Positions 27,627-36,803 of a DNA stretch of 64,000 nt are shown piece by piece. How positions within the stretch are numbered: position 1 is the first letter of the stretch; each line of letters opens with the position of its first letter. The translations under genes were made by a program, and so were the position numbers. Source of the stretch: Stentor roeselii (Eukaryota; Ciliophora; Heterotrichea; Heterotrichida; Stentoridae); contig RSEH01000062.1 in the NCBI GenBank assembly GCA_006503475.1, forward strand, positions 62,001 through 126,000, read 5' to 3'. The notes beneath the pieces were generated by a model. It had not been told where the DNA came from and searched no databases. It was given only the letters and a program-made list of their open reading frames with translations.

Positions 27627-29294
27627 TCAATCCTTGTTCACATACAAGCCGGAAAGTTCCCTGATCTTCTCATCAAGACTTGTCTCAAGTTCACTTTCAA
27701 CAGTTCCTGTGGAGTTCATCCTTTCACTGAAACTTTCTGAAATTCTTTCAACTTCCTTGAGCCTTTTGTGAAATTCTTCGAATTCAGTGAAACCGAAGCG
27801 GAACTCAAAGTTCGGAGAGACTTCAGGAGTTGATTCAAATGGGTCTTCTTGAATCACTTCTAAGTTAAGACTGTATTTTTTAATGCAGTTTAACTGTTTC
27901 AAGACTTTTTCAACAAGTGCCTCGAGTTCATGTTTAAGTTGATTGAGTTTTGTGATAAGACTCACGATGATTTTCGAGTTTTCTTCTATTTCAGTGATAG
28001 TGTTTAACTGGAATTCTTCTAAATGAAACTTTGACTCTAAGAGACTTTCTTCAATACTTTTATACTCATTCATTTTTTCTTGAAGAAAATGATTAAGTGA
28101 AGCTAGTTCAGCTTCTTTGGTGTTTAAAGCGTTTTCTCTTGATTCTAGCTCTTTGTTGATTTTTTCAATTTGCTCGTTTAACTCGAGGTAAACGTTTTCA
28201 AGGCCTGGGTCAGGCGAGCGGGTCTCTGGAAGGATTATCGACTGGCTGAGGATCGGCTCGAAGGACAAGTTGAACATGCTCTGGTCGTTCGGCGACTGAC
28301 CTTCTGTGTCTTGCAGCGACTTGGTCGGGGAGGACTTGCGGGAAAGGTTAAATTCGTGTTTTTCTTGCTCTAGTTGGCTTTTCTGGTTGCGAAATAATTG
28401 TTTTTCTTGCAGAAGATCACTTTTTTCTTGCTCTAGATGTGATTGTCTCAGTTGTAGTAAAGCGGTTAACTCCTCGAGTTCTGAGATTTTTGACTGTAAA
28501 GTCCATTTTTCTGACTCGAATGAAAGACGGTCTTGTTGAAGACGGGTTTTTTCTTCCTCCAGGTCGTCTTTTGATCGATTTATGCGAGTTTCAAGCTGTT
28601 CTTCTTTTACTTTCACTTTATTCCAGATTTCTTCTTCTTTTTTCTCGAGTTTTTCCTTGATACCTGTTAAATCTTTGGCGAGTTTTTCTAGATTCTGCTT
28701 CTCAAAAGCAAGTTTTTTTCTGTCATTTTCGATTTTTTCCAGTTCTTTCGACTTATTTTCATGCCAGACGATTTTTTCATTTTCAAAAGTTTTCAAGTAA
28801 ATTTCGAAGTTTTCTTTGATTATTTTGAAATTTTCCAGATCTTCCTGAAGTTTTTCAGCTTTTAAAAGAAGTTTTTCTTCCTTAGAATTCAAAAGTTTTT
28901 CATACTTAACAAGGTTCTTCATAGTTTCTTTTGCAGCTTCTAATTCTTCCAGATTTTCAGGGCGATCAGTGAGTCCTTCAGTGTGACTTTTGCGTTTTTG
29001 ATGAGTAACAATTCGTTTGTGGTATCGATTCAGGTAAATATCAACAGCTTGTTGAAACATCAAGAGTACCTGTTCCAAAAGGTTTCCTTCACAGTTATTA
29101 AACTTGAAACTCGGTGCAATTCTGCGAGCCTGCTCCAGCATTTTAGATAAAAAATCTGAAAATCGTGGAATCCAAAGATTTGTCTGATTCGCTGACTTTA
29201 TCTCCTCCTGCCCTGGCCTCTCATTCGAATCAGGCTTTGGTAGTCTTGGGGAATTGAAATGGTTTGATTTGGAAGGATCGAAGATTTTACTCAT
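27627..29294 (-). CDS. Long coiled-coil protein
   Basis: 555 residues from the ATG at 29294; the frame is open further upstream into the RBR-like gene. It is a nearly continuous coiled coil from about 100 to 330 and from 380 to 470, very rich in Glu, Lys, Leu and Gln. An internal repeat of about 14 residues has the form LEQEKSDLLQEKQLF / LEQEKHEFNLSRK. A Ser/Pro linker (KSSPTKS) separates the coils. No motor or head domain is present. Such proteins in ciliates are usually basal-body, fibre or Golgi tethers; the family is unknown. An alternative ATG at 29315 overlaps the preceding stop as ATGA. Confidence 0.72.
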   Translation of the reverse strand: MSKIFDPSKSNHFNSPRLPKPDSNERPGQEEIKSANQTNLWIPRFSDFLSKMLEQARRIAPSFKFNNCEGNLLEQVLLMFQQAVDIYLNRYHKRIVTHQKRKSHTEGLTDRPENLEELEAAKETMKNLVKYEKLLNSKEEKLLLKAEKLQEDLENFKIIKENFEIYLKTFENEKIVWHENKSKELEKIENDRKKLAFEKQNLEKLAKDLTGIKEKLEKKEEEIWNKVKVKEEQLETRINRSKDDLEEEKTRLQQDRLSFESEKWTLQSKISELEELTALLQLRQSHLEQEKSDLLQEKQLFRNQKSQLEQEKHEFNLSRKSSPTKSLQDTEGQSPNDQSMFNLSFEPILSQSIILPETRSPDPGLENVYLELNEQIEKINKELESRENALNTKEAELASLNHFLQEKMNEYKSIEESLLESKFHLEEFQLNTITEIEENSKIIVSLITKLNQLKHELEALVEKVLKQLNCIKKYSLNLEVIQEDPFESTPEVSPNFEFRFGFTEFEEFHKRLKEVERISESFSERMNSTGTVESELETSLDEKIRELSGLYVNKD

Positions 29295-29311
29295 AGTTAT
29301 TATTATCAAAA

Positions 29312-30208
29312 TCATGTCCTGCATCTGCAAGCACCCGCCCCGCTGTTGCAATGAAAGCAGAACTGAAATCGACATTTCAAGCAAACTGAGAACTTTTCAT
29401 CGTTTTTTTCAGTCCATTGACTGCACCTTGGGCATTGTCTTCTGAAGATGACTGGATGACAGGTGCAAAGGCCAGTTGTTTTCAAGCAAGTCCCACAGAT
29501 GTTACTTCCACATTTATGACAAATTATTTGATTTTCTTCACTGATGAACTTTTCTTGACATGCAGGACAAGTGACGAGTTTTCCGTAAATCCCGCTTTGA
29601 AGTCCGAACTCGAAAGAATAGTCCTGGAATTTCTTTACCAGTTCCTTTGATAATAAAGCAGGAAGGTCATTTGATGACACTTCTTTTGAACATCCTTTCG
29701 CTGGGCAGATAAGTTTTTTTTCTTTTGAAGTGATTTTTGTGGAGAGGTGGTTGGAGATGCAAGACTTGTGGAAAGAGTGAGGACAGTCTTCTAAGATGTG
29801 AACATCTTCCACGAATACTCCTTTCATGCATAATTGACAGGTAAAGGATGGAGATGCTTGAAGCTGCAGTTGAAGGGACTGGGTGAATAAAGGGTCGGAT
29901 CGCATTTCTTGAATTAAACGAAGAAGATCGAATTCTAACATTTTGGATGAATTTTTTAAGGAGTCTAGTGTGGAGTCTAAGCAGGCCTTTGCTTGGGCTG
30001 CGTTACCTTCTTGTAGGAAATTCAGGATTTCTGATTTTGATTCGTTGGGAATTGGGTAGGTTGATAACTTCTGGTGGATCACTTTTAAGAGGTTATGAAC
30101 GATGTTTAAGGATAGTCCTGATTTTGACCGGATAGTCCCAGCCAAGAACCAATAAAGTCCAGGCAAACTAGACTCTTTATCAGCAACAAAAGCGAGATCA
30201 GGTTCCAT
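29312..30208 (-). CDS. RBR-type (RING-IBR-RING2) protein, probably lacking the RING2 catalytic Cys
   Basis: 298 residues. RING1 is at about 127-180 (CQLCMKGVF, then CPHSFHKSC, then CPAKGC). The IBR is at about 212-260 (CPACQEKF, CHKCGSNICGTC). RING2 is at about 265-296 (CPRCSQWTEKNDEKFSVCLKCRFQFCFHC). In RBR ligases RING2 carries a catalytic cysteine in a GCxH stretch after the EK. Here the equivalent stretch reads NDEKFS, so thioester transfer is probably lost. The N-terminal 120 residues are helical. It lies between the eIF4E-like gene (24 bases upstream) and the coiled-coil gene (17 bases downstream) on the same strand. Confidence 0.8.
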   Translation of the reverse strand: MEPDLAFVADKESSLPGLYWFLAGTIRSKSGLSLNIVHNLLKVIHQKLSTYPIPNESKSEILNFLQEGNAAQAKACLDSTLDSLKNSSKMLEFDLLRLIQEMRSDPLFTQSLQLQLQASPSFTCQLCMKGVFVEDVHILEDCPHSFHKSCISNHLSTKITSKEKKLICPAKGCSKEVSSNDLPALLSKELVKKFQDYSFEFGLQSGIYGKLVTCPACQEKFISEENQIICHKCGSNICGTCLKTTGLCTCHPVIFRRQCPRCSQWTEKNDEKFSVCLKCRFQFCFHCNSGAGACRCRT

Positions 30209-30232
30209 TTATAAAGTCAATTCTTAGAACAC

Positions 30233-30817
30233 CTAATTTTTCTTAGACTTATTCCCATGCGGACTCAACTGGACGTCTCCATTTGCCAGGTTGAATGTTT
30301 CAGTCATCCACTTTCGAACTGCATTAGTTTTATCAGGAAAGGCATCAGAGTCATATTTAACCCAAATCTCACATTTGATATGCCTTCCCTTGTCAACGAT
30401 TCTTACCCCGACAACATCTTCAGAAGCAGGAAAAGTTTCACCGATAAGGGAAAAAACAAGTTTTTTCCAATTTTTGCGAAGAGTCGACTCGTCCATCTGT
30501 TTGCGGAAGTTGAAGTCGGACCCTTTTGCATTGACTGGGTCTTCCCAAGCGGGCAAGATTCCTTCTTCGAAGACTCCGACAGCTTCGATAGGAGAAGGGA
30601 CACCTTCGATTCTTCTCTCCAGACCTTCTTTAAAGTTGGAAAAGTAAAAGTTGGGAGTTGAGTGCGGAAGGTTTTCCCAGTGCTGAAGAAAGTCCCACAT
30701 TGTGCTGAATGTTCCCACCTTTTGCATGTTTGAAGAATAATTTGATGTATCGTTAGTGTTCCACATCTCCCAGATGACCCATGGTCTTTCTAAAGGATAT
30801 TCTGAAGCACTATTCAT
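30233..30817 (-). CDS. EIF4E: eIF4E-family cap-binding protein, class II-like
   Basis: 194 residues. The family core is visible: TMWDFLQHWENLP (helix with the W-x-x-x-x-x-W spacing), GILPAWEDPVNAKGSDF carrying the second cap-stacking Trp and its Glu, a WKKLVFSLIGETF helix, and EIWVKYDSD. The first cap-stacking Trp of canonical eIF4E appears to be Tyr 27 (NYSSNMQ), as in 4E-HP-type proteins that often repress translation. An insertion of about 14 residues (GLERRIEGVPSPIEAV) lies before the WED loop. It probably binds capped mRNA with altered affinity. It is first of a four-gene leftward run. Confidence 0.85.
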   Translation of the reverse strand: MNSASEYPLERPWVIWEMWNTNDTSNYSSNMQKVGTFSTMWDFLQHWENLPHSTPNFYFSNFKEGLERRIEGVPSPIEAVGVFEEGILPAWEDPVNAKGSDFNFRKQMDESTLRKNWKKLVFSLIGETFPASEDVVGVRIVDKGRHIKCEIWVKYDSDAFPDKTNAVRKWMTETFNLANGDVQLSPHGNKSKKN

Positions 30818-30974
30818 TTACATATATATGGATAGCTTTGGATTACTTTCGGGTTTTGGAAAATTATTATGGAATGATGAGGTTGATTATGATATTTGTT
30901 AAATACTCTTCAGTCTACCTTAATCAGTTTGATCAAAATCTCCAAATCACCTAATGTTAACAATTTTCTATTAC

Positions 30975-31841
30975 TTATCGGTCAGGGTAAGGCCAGAAGT
31001 AACTCACGATTTCACACGGCACAAAAATCTTCTCATGAACCGCCTGCGCAACTTGCTGAATCATTTTATCCTTTCTTTGAGGAGTAGTAGCTTCCTGTAA
31101 AACCTTCCTAGTTTCTTCAATGAATTTCTCTTCCAAATTTCTATAAAGTTCGATAGATTCACAAGTTTTAAGAATAACTTTATTGTTTTTATCAATGATT
31201 TCAATGGCAGTAATCATATCAATAGGTGAGTACTTTTCTTGTTGCAAGTGAAATACTGCATTATCATATATCCAATCAACATGTTTCTTAATCATCTCAA
31301 TCTTCGATCTCTGTTCCTGAGAAGTAAGTTCATTATTTTCTTGGTTGCTGTCTGAAAATGAATCAAAAGAATGAGAAGACTCGTTGTTTACGCGACTTCT
31401 TCTCATACTTCTTTCGATTTCACCTATTTTAATTCCCTGAAGTGCTCTAGTCAACTTATTTTTGCATTTTTTTAAAGCACTGTGATATTCTTCAAAGGTT
31501 TCAATCAGTTTTTTGACGTAACTCGGAAAAAGCTTTTTATTTACTCTTATTTCAAGAGGCCCTTCGTTTGAATAAGTAATTTCGCCTTTTCGGTGAATTG
31601 CTAGAACCAAGAAGTACATTTTAAGGATCTCGGGAAAGTTGTTGTAGATTTCCCAGAGTTTCGCTGCTCCGAGACTCTTGATGAAATCTGTGAAGCGTAA
31701 ATCGACCTCTGTGCGGATGTGATCGATGCTTCGCACGTAGATTTCGAATAAGTCGTAAATTTTGTCGAGATCTTTGATTCCGATGAACTTCAAAATCTGC
31801 CCTGGAGGTGGACTTGGAATTTTAGAACTTCCGATGCCCAT
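30975..31841 (-). CDS. Helical protein with possible N-myristoylation site, unknown
   Basis: 288 residues, not recognised. It begins MGIGSSK, which matches the myristoylation consensus (Gly 2, Ser 6, Lys 7). It is almost wholly helical, with an acidic/Ser-rich insert in the middle (about 150-175) and a conserved-looking C terminus VSYFWPYPDR. There is no zinc site and no membrane segment. It is divergent from the calpain-like gene with 36 bases between the start codons. Confidence 0.68.
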   Translation of the reverse strand: MGIGSSKIPSPPPGQILKFIGIKDLDKIYDLFEIYVRSIDHIRTEVDLRFTDFIKSLGAAKLWEIYNNFPEILKMYFLVLAIHRKGEITYSNEGPLEIRVNKKLFPSYVKKLIETFEEYHSALKKCKNKLTRALQGIKIGEIERSMRRSRVNNESSHSFDSFSDSNQENNELTSQEQRSKIEMIKKHVDWIYDNAVFHLQQEKYSPIDMITAIEIIDKNNKVILKTCESIELYRNLEEKFIEETRKVLQEATTPQRKDKMIQQVAQAVHEKIFVPCEIVSYFWPYPDR

Positions 31842-31877
31842 ATAAAATATAGGAAAATTAGTTAAAGCTGAATAAAT
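31842..31877. promoter_or_regulatory. 36-bp spacer between divergent start codons
   Basis: AT-rich, containing ATAAAATATA and AATAAAT just before the plus-strand ATG. It must hold at least part of both promoters. Confidence 0.4.
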
Positions 31878-33278
31878 ATGTTCGAAGATACTGAGTTCCC
31901 ACCTTTATCCTCACTTTCAATCCCATTAAAGTCAAACCCAGTAGCCGAGTTCTTGAAATCCCAGATCACCTGGCAAAGACTTCAGTCAAGTGAAACCATT
32001 CCAATCGAGTTATTCGGCAACAGTCTTTTCTTCCAAGGAAACAGTTTAAACCCTTCTCTATTCTCAGTATTATCAGCCTTAAACGAGTACCCACAACGAG
32101 TCGAAAAGTTATTTTTAACCACTTCTCTAAGTTACCAAGGCGAATACGTGTTAACCATCTACCACAAAGGCAGTCCTTGCAAACTAAAGCTAGACAACAT
32201 TTTCCCTTACTACAAAAACGACTTCGCCTTTTTAACTCCTTCGAAACTTCATACGCCCCAGGCGGTTTGGCCAATTTTTGTTGAAAAGCTGTGGGCGAAG
32301 AAGTCAGGAGGTTACTTCAAAGGTAACAACAAGCACATCAGCATCGTTTTAACAGACTTAACAGGAGCACCATGCGACGTATTAAAGACCGAAAGTAACA
32401 ATTTGACTGAAAAACTAGTAAAATCTCTGAACAACAACTTCATAATCCTTGCATCTCCAAGACATCTCGAAGGTAATCCCCGAGTTTCTTTCATGATAAA
32501 AAGCTTTAAAGACAGTCGTTTCTTGATTCAAGCCCCAGCCGGGTGTGACCTGCCCTCAGCGAGTCCTGATGAAGGACTCAGGTCAGCCTGGCAGGGTAGT
32601 TTTTACCTCTCAGAGCATTTTGACTCTTTCACCATCTGTAAAATCCACGATTCTTACAAGTACTCCTTCATTCACTCAAAAAAGCCCTGCTTCCAAGTGA
32701 CTTTAACGACCCTCTCCAAGACTTACTTCCAGGTCTTTCATGAAAAACCTGCCCAGCTTAAAATCGTCGTCGCGGACGATAAAGGGTACTTGATCTGCAA
32801 AAGTCTCTTCGGCTCTCGGATTCATGTTGAAATCGACGCGAGTCCTGGAAAATACTTTGTTTTTGTACAGCATTCTCATCAGATAACATTTTCTGTTTAT
32901 TCTATGATGAATGCCGGAATTGAAGAAATGGAAGAATTTGGATTTTTTAAAAATCTTGTCAGCTTTGAAAGTGTCTCTCGTCATCCTGATGCTCGATGTG
33001 TCGAAGTCATTCCAATGCTACAGGCTTGGACTTTAGAAAGACTTGGAAGTGATCAGGATTCTTGTAGGGCTGGATTCGTTTTTTATGTTTTTAGGAATTT
33101 GAATGAGTTTTCGACTTTTGTTGAGGTCAAGTCGCAGGTTTTGAATTTGGAGATGAATGGGTTGAGCAAGTTTTTGATTTTACCTGGAGGTGTTCATTGT
33201 TTGTACTTCAGGCAGATTGAGATTAAGGAGCCGGTGATTTTTCAGGTGTCTGTGAGAGCTAAGTTGATAAATGGTTAA
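31878..33278 (+). CDS. Calpain-like protein with a degenerate catalytic triad
   Basis: 466 residues. The calpain cysteine-protease fold is recognisable: an FFQGNSLNPSLFSVLSALNEYP segment where active calpains have QGxxGDCWFLxAL, VWPIFVEKLWAKKSGGY (the WP-x-x-x-EKA-x-AK signature), and RFLIQAPAG then AWQGSFY where active enzymes have RNPWG and EWxG. The catalytic Cys region reads NPS, the GHAY histidine region is absent, and Asn of NPW is replaced (APA). All three catalytic positions therefore look lost. A C2-like/calpain beta-sandwich follows (about 310-466). It is probably a non-proteolytic regulator or scaffold. Calpain family membership is confident and inactivity is inferred. Confidence 0.75.
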   Translation: MFEDTEFPPLSSLSIPLKSNPVAEFLKSQITWQRLQSSETIPIELFGNSLFFQGNSLNPSLFSVLSALNEYPQRVEKLFLTTSLSYQGEYVLTIYHKGSPCKLKLDNIFPYYKNDFAFLTPSKLHTPQAVWPIFVEKLWAKKSGGYFKGNNKHISIVLTDLTGAPCDVLKTESNNLTEKLVKSLNNNFIILASPRHLEGNPRVSFMIKSFKDSRFLIQAPAGCDLPSASPDEGLRSAWQGSFYLSEHFDSFTICKIHDSYKYSFIHSKKPCFQVTLTTLSKTYFQVFHEKPAQLKIVVADDKGYLICKSLFGSRIHVEIDASPGKYFVFVQHSHQITFSVYSMMNAGIEEMEEFGFFKNLVSFESVSRHPDARCVEVIPMLQAWTLERLGSDQDSCRAGFVFYVFRNLNEFSTFVEVKSQVLNLEMNGLSKFLILPGGVHCLYFRQIEIKEPVIFQVSVRAKLING

Positions 33279-33480
33279 ATTAGATGATAAGATGTTAAAG
33301 AATAGTGTTCAATATGAAATCATTGATAAAAATGCAGGAAATTTTTTAATCACAAATGAAGAGAATAAAGAAAAACTCAAATCTTAAATTTTTCAATTTA
33401 AATCAAATTCTCTTGTAAAATATTTTAAACTTTTCATCATTTGACCAAGCAATTAATGCAACTTTCATCGAACTATAATA

Positions 33481-35274
33481 ATGGGATCTGCCATCTGTGG
33501 AGGAAAAGACCGTCACCTGATAATAGCGCCAGTAGAGACCTTCCAAAAGGAAGAGGTAAATTCCGACTCAAGCGAAATCTTCGAGTCATCATCCGAAGCC
33601 GACTTTTCAACGATTTTCCAGATCACAATAAAATGTTCAAACCTGACAACAGAAAACCGGTTCCAACTTCTAAGTCCCATGGCTCAACTGACAGTGAAAT
33701 TCGATGAAAACCACGAAAAGACCTTTGAAACTGAGGTGCAACCAAACACCTTAACTCCAGTTTTCCAGAAAACTCTAAAACTAAGTTATTCCCTCAGTAG
33801 TCGTACTCAGCTTTTCATTCAACTTTGGGACGTTCCAGGTAAAAAAAGTTCAAAAGTCCTTCTTGGAAGCAACACTTTTTCTATTCATGAAGTCGCTTCT
33901 CGCAAAGATTTCATCGTGAAAGAGCTGTGGCTTGGTGATAAGCGAAACGGGAACCTTCATCTAAGTGGAAGGGAACTGAAAGATTTCATGAAGACTGTGA
34001 TAATGAAATGGAACTTTCGCCCTGAGGAGATGTTGAAAGACTTCTATTTTTTAAGACTTTCTCGAGTTGAAGGGTCGAGTCCTGTCGCTGTGTTTCAGAC
34101 TGAGACTTGTCAGGTTCCGATTGGGTGGGAAAAGTTTGAAATAGGCTTAGGGCGGCTTTGCAAGGCTGATTCACTGAAAAAGATCCAGGCTGAAGTCATT
34201 GAACTTTCAAGCCAAGTTGTTTTTGGAAGTACTTCGTTTTCACTTAATGACTTGAATCATGCTAAAGAGTTTTACTTGAATAAAGAAGGAAAAAAAGTAG
34301 GAATTTTAGAACTTCAGAAATTTGAAACCACTGGAAAAGGGTCTTTTCTTGATATTGTCAGAAGTGGAATTGAGATTTGCCCTTTTTATACTATTGATTT
34401 TTCTGAGAGATTTGGGCACTCACTTGATGATAATGTTTATTTGAAAAGTGTTGAAAAATTACAGCAAAATTTGAACTGCTACTCGTTGGACCCTTTGTAT
34501 ACAGTTCTTGGAACCGGTGCACTTTTTGAAGGTGTTCACAAACCTTGCTTCTGCTTCGCGTTGAACGGGAATATTTTTCAACCAGAAGTGGTAAATCACT
34601 CGAATTTGACTTCTTATTATTCAAGTACTTTTGCATCAGTTTTGCCTTCTGGAGTCACGAAATTTGCAGAGGTTATTGAGTTAGCTGTGAAGTTTATTCA
34701 AAATGAAATTAATGATGTTCAGAAGTATTATGTTGTTTTCTTGATTTCCTCGGGAGACCCTCAGGATATTGACGAAATTGTTGATAAGTATCAAGTCATT
34801 AAAGAACTTCCTCTGAGTATCTTTGTTGTCAGGGTCGATAATGACTTGCTTGTTTATGAAAATATTGAAAAACTTAGGCTTAAAACAGAAAGACCTATTT
34901 TCGCTTGCTTTGATTCTAATGATTTGAAAAAGGTTTTAAATGAACTTGAAAATCATGTCATTCGATTCGCGGAATTTAAAAATTTGTTTAATTTGAAGGC
35001 GGGAGAAAGACTTAAAAATCGAAGTAATTCTTTGAAACTTTCACCTGAAAAGGTTAGAGTTAGAAGTAATTATTTTACCAAGACTAAAGTGGAGTATATT
35101 GATTACTTGATTAAAATTGGGTATTCAAGTGAAAAAATTGAAGAAATTTCGCAGATTGGGGTTCCTTATTTGTTGATGAATATTGATAGTAATGACCAAC
35201 TACCTTCTAGGGTTAGGACTAAGACTGGAAAATTCAACTTTAATCCAGTCATCTTTAACGAAATCGCGAAATGA
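33481..35274 (+). CDS. Copine-like protein without RING (paralogue of 9512-11428)
   Basis: 597 residues beginning MGSAIC, a likely lipidation signal. It aligns along its length with the copine-RING protein at 9512: TENRFQLLSPMA / AENRFQLLNTVA in the first C2, FSIHEVASRKDF / VNIHEVASRSDI, DIVRSGIEICPFY / DFIRSGIEILPFY, LDPLYTVLGTG, CFALNGNIFQPEVVNH and SNYFTKTKVEYIDYLIK. The metal motif reads DFSER rather than DxTxS. The alignment stops just before the RING: the protein ends FNPVIFNEIAK and the following bases hold no RING remnant. It may bind membranes in response to calcium and could pair with the RING form. Confidence 0.82.
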   Translation: MGSAICGGKDRHLIIAPVETFQKEEVNSDSSEIFESSSEADFSTIFQITIKCSNLTTENRFQLLSPMAQLTVKFDENHEKTFETEVQPNTLTPVFQKTLKLSYSLSSRTQLFIQLWDVPGKKSSKVLLGSNTFSIHEVASRKDFIVKELWLGDKRNGNLHLSGRELKDFMKTVIMKWNFRPEEMLKDFYFLRLSRVEGSSPVAVFQTETCQVPIGWEKFEIGLGRLCKADSLKKIQAEVIELSSQVVFGSTSFSLNDLNHAKEFYLNKEGKKVGILELQKFETTGKGSFLDIVRSGIEICPFYTIDFSERFGHSLDDNVYLKSVEKLQQNLNCYSLDPLYTVLGTGALFEGVHKPCFCFALNGNIFQPEVVNHSNLTSYYSSTFASVLPSGVTKFAEVIELAVKFIQNEINDVQKYYVVFLISSGDPQDIDEIVDKYQVIKELPLSIFVVRVDNDLLVYENIEKLRLKTERPIFACFDSNDLKKVLNELENHVIRFAEFKNLFNLKAGERLKNRSNSLKLSPEKVRVRSNYFTKTKVEYIDYLIKIGYSSEKIEEISQIGVPYLLMNIDSNDQLPSRVRTKTGKFNFNPVIFNEIAK

Positions 35275-35683
35275 TATCATTAAGATAATGTAAAACTTTA
35301 TATCTCTTTTGAATGATGATCAGAATTGAATCTGGTTAATAAAATGATGAAATATGACAGATTTATATGTTTTTTTTTTAGAAAATAGTTTAATAAAGAA
35401 AAACTTTTTTATAATCAGTTTATATTTGGTAATATTCGAATAATTATATCTCTATTCTTGCATTAAAATGTATTTAAGGGATTTTAATACGAAAAATTTT
35501 ATCTGAAATTTCTTTGATCAAATTAGTTGTCTAAAATAAAGATTTTATAGAAAGTTAGTGTATTAAGGTCTATATTTAAATTATAGATGTTAAAGTGTGC
35601 TGATATTTAAGTTTACTTTCTATATTCAATATCAAATCAACACTAAAAGAAAAACTATAAATTCCTTACACACTCTTATAAAA
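35275..35683. other. AT-rich intergenic region, no gene seen
   Basis: The gap is 409 bases long. An in-frame extension of the following gene reaches back to 35597 but carries no protein-like sequence before the ATG at 35684. No RNA gene or repeat is seen. Confidence 0.45.
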
Positions 35684-36604
35684 ATGTCCTCTTTATTAGG
35701 AAACATGGGAAATGGAGCCGACTTGAAAAACTGGTGGCGTGACCTTCCATATCACACAACATTCATATTCCTAACAACTCTTATCTCAAGCGTCCTCTGG
35801 CTGATAATTCCATATCAAATAGCAATGCTAATGGTTCTTCCAGAATTGATAAAGACAAACTTTTCAATCTGGCAGTTTTTTACCTATCCCTACTTATCAG
35901 CAGGTTTACTTTCAGCCTTATTTTCTCTATGCGCTTTCATGCCGATCAGCAGTAAGAAAGAACGACTTCTAGGAACATTTCGATTCATCTGTTCCTTTAC
36001 AATTCAGAACCTAGTAATGGCCGTGATGTTCTTAGGTATTTACTTCGCACTTGAACCAACAGGGATTTTTATGTATCAAATCTTCAGAACCTTCCTCTTC
36101 GGTCTCTGGCCGTCAATAATGCATGACATGGTGCTCAGGTCCAACATCGACGGCGACGAGCAGGTCCCTTTCATGTGTTTTCCTGTCATCATCAAGAGAA
36201 AATGGTACCCTTGGCTATTTTTTGCACTTTTTTCTATATTCGGGGTCTCTTTGGCTCTACTTACTGGGATCTTGTCAGGGTATCTAGGTAAGATATAAAT
36301 AGAATACTACGGATTTTATAAGTGCACTGAAATTTCGGATAGTACTGCGGAAAGATGGGAAAAAAGAATTTGCTGCTTATTTCAAAGGAATAAAGCATTC
36401 ATTGCGGTTAGTGACTCTGGAAGTGAACTTCCTGGATTGAGACCTGTTAGGTTTGGAGAATCTCCTCAAGAATATGGAAATTCGAGACCTAGTGATTTTT
36501 CTAGTCCTCCTGTTCCTTTCTCAGGGACTGGGTATAGACTAGGAGGCGATGAACCATCACCTGGGTTCAACACCTATTTCAAAAATCAGTCACCAGGGAA
36601 ATAA
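35684..36604 (+). CDS. Rhomboid-like pseudoprotease membrane protein (one 15-nt intron)
   Basis: 301 residues from exons 35684-36287 and 36303-36604. There are five or six membrane helices with rhomboid-superfamily features: SIWQFFTYPYL, KERLLGTFRFI (the E...GT.RF turn after helix 2), GLWPSIM and KRKWYPWLFFALFSIFG. There is no GxSG serine motif and no catalytic histidine in the last helix, so it resembles UBAC2/derlin-type inactive rhomboids that act in ER quality control. Without splicing the frame stops at 36298. Splicing adds about 100 residues of soluble Ser/Pro/Gly-rich tail (ending KNQSPGK), which would be cytosolic. The intron is phase 1. Confidence 0.8.
36288..36302 (+). other. 15-nt spliceosomal intron
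   Basis: GTAAGATATAAATAG. A at position 10 follows T, with a TAG end. Removal keeps the frame open for 100 further codons to a TAA at 36602-36604. Confidence 0.85.
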
Positions 36605-36803
36605 CTTAGTTTTAGTAGTAATGAATTTATACGAGTTTTATGAAAAAGAACTCATGATGAAAAAACTTTCTAAATAATCAACTTTGCAGAACTATTATCT
36701 TTAAAAGAAAACAACAACTCCAAAAGTCTTTCTTGAAATTCGATTATAACTCAATCCTCTATAATTAAGATATTATGTTAGAATTCCACTTAAAGTAATA
36801 ATA

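Noticed and set aside
35597-35683. N-terminal extension of the rhomboid-like protein
   Set aside because: The added residues have no protein-like pattern and the ATG at 35684 sits in the usual ATAAAAATG context.
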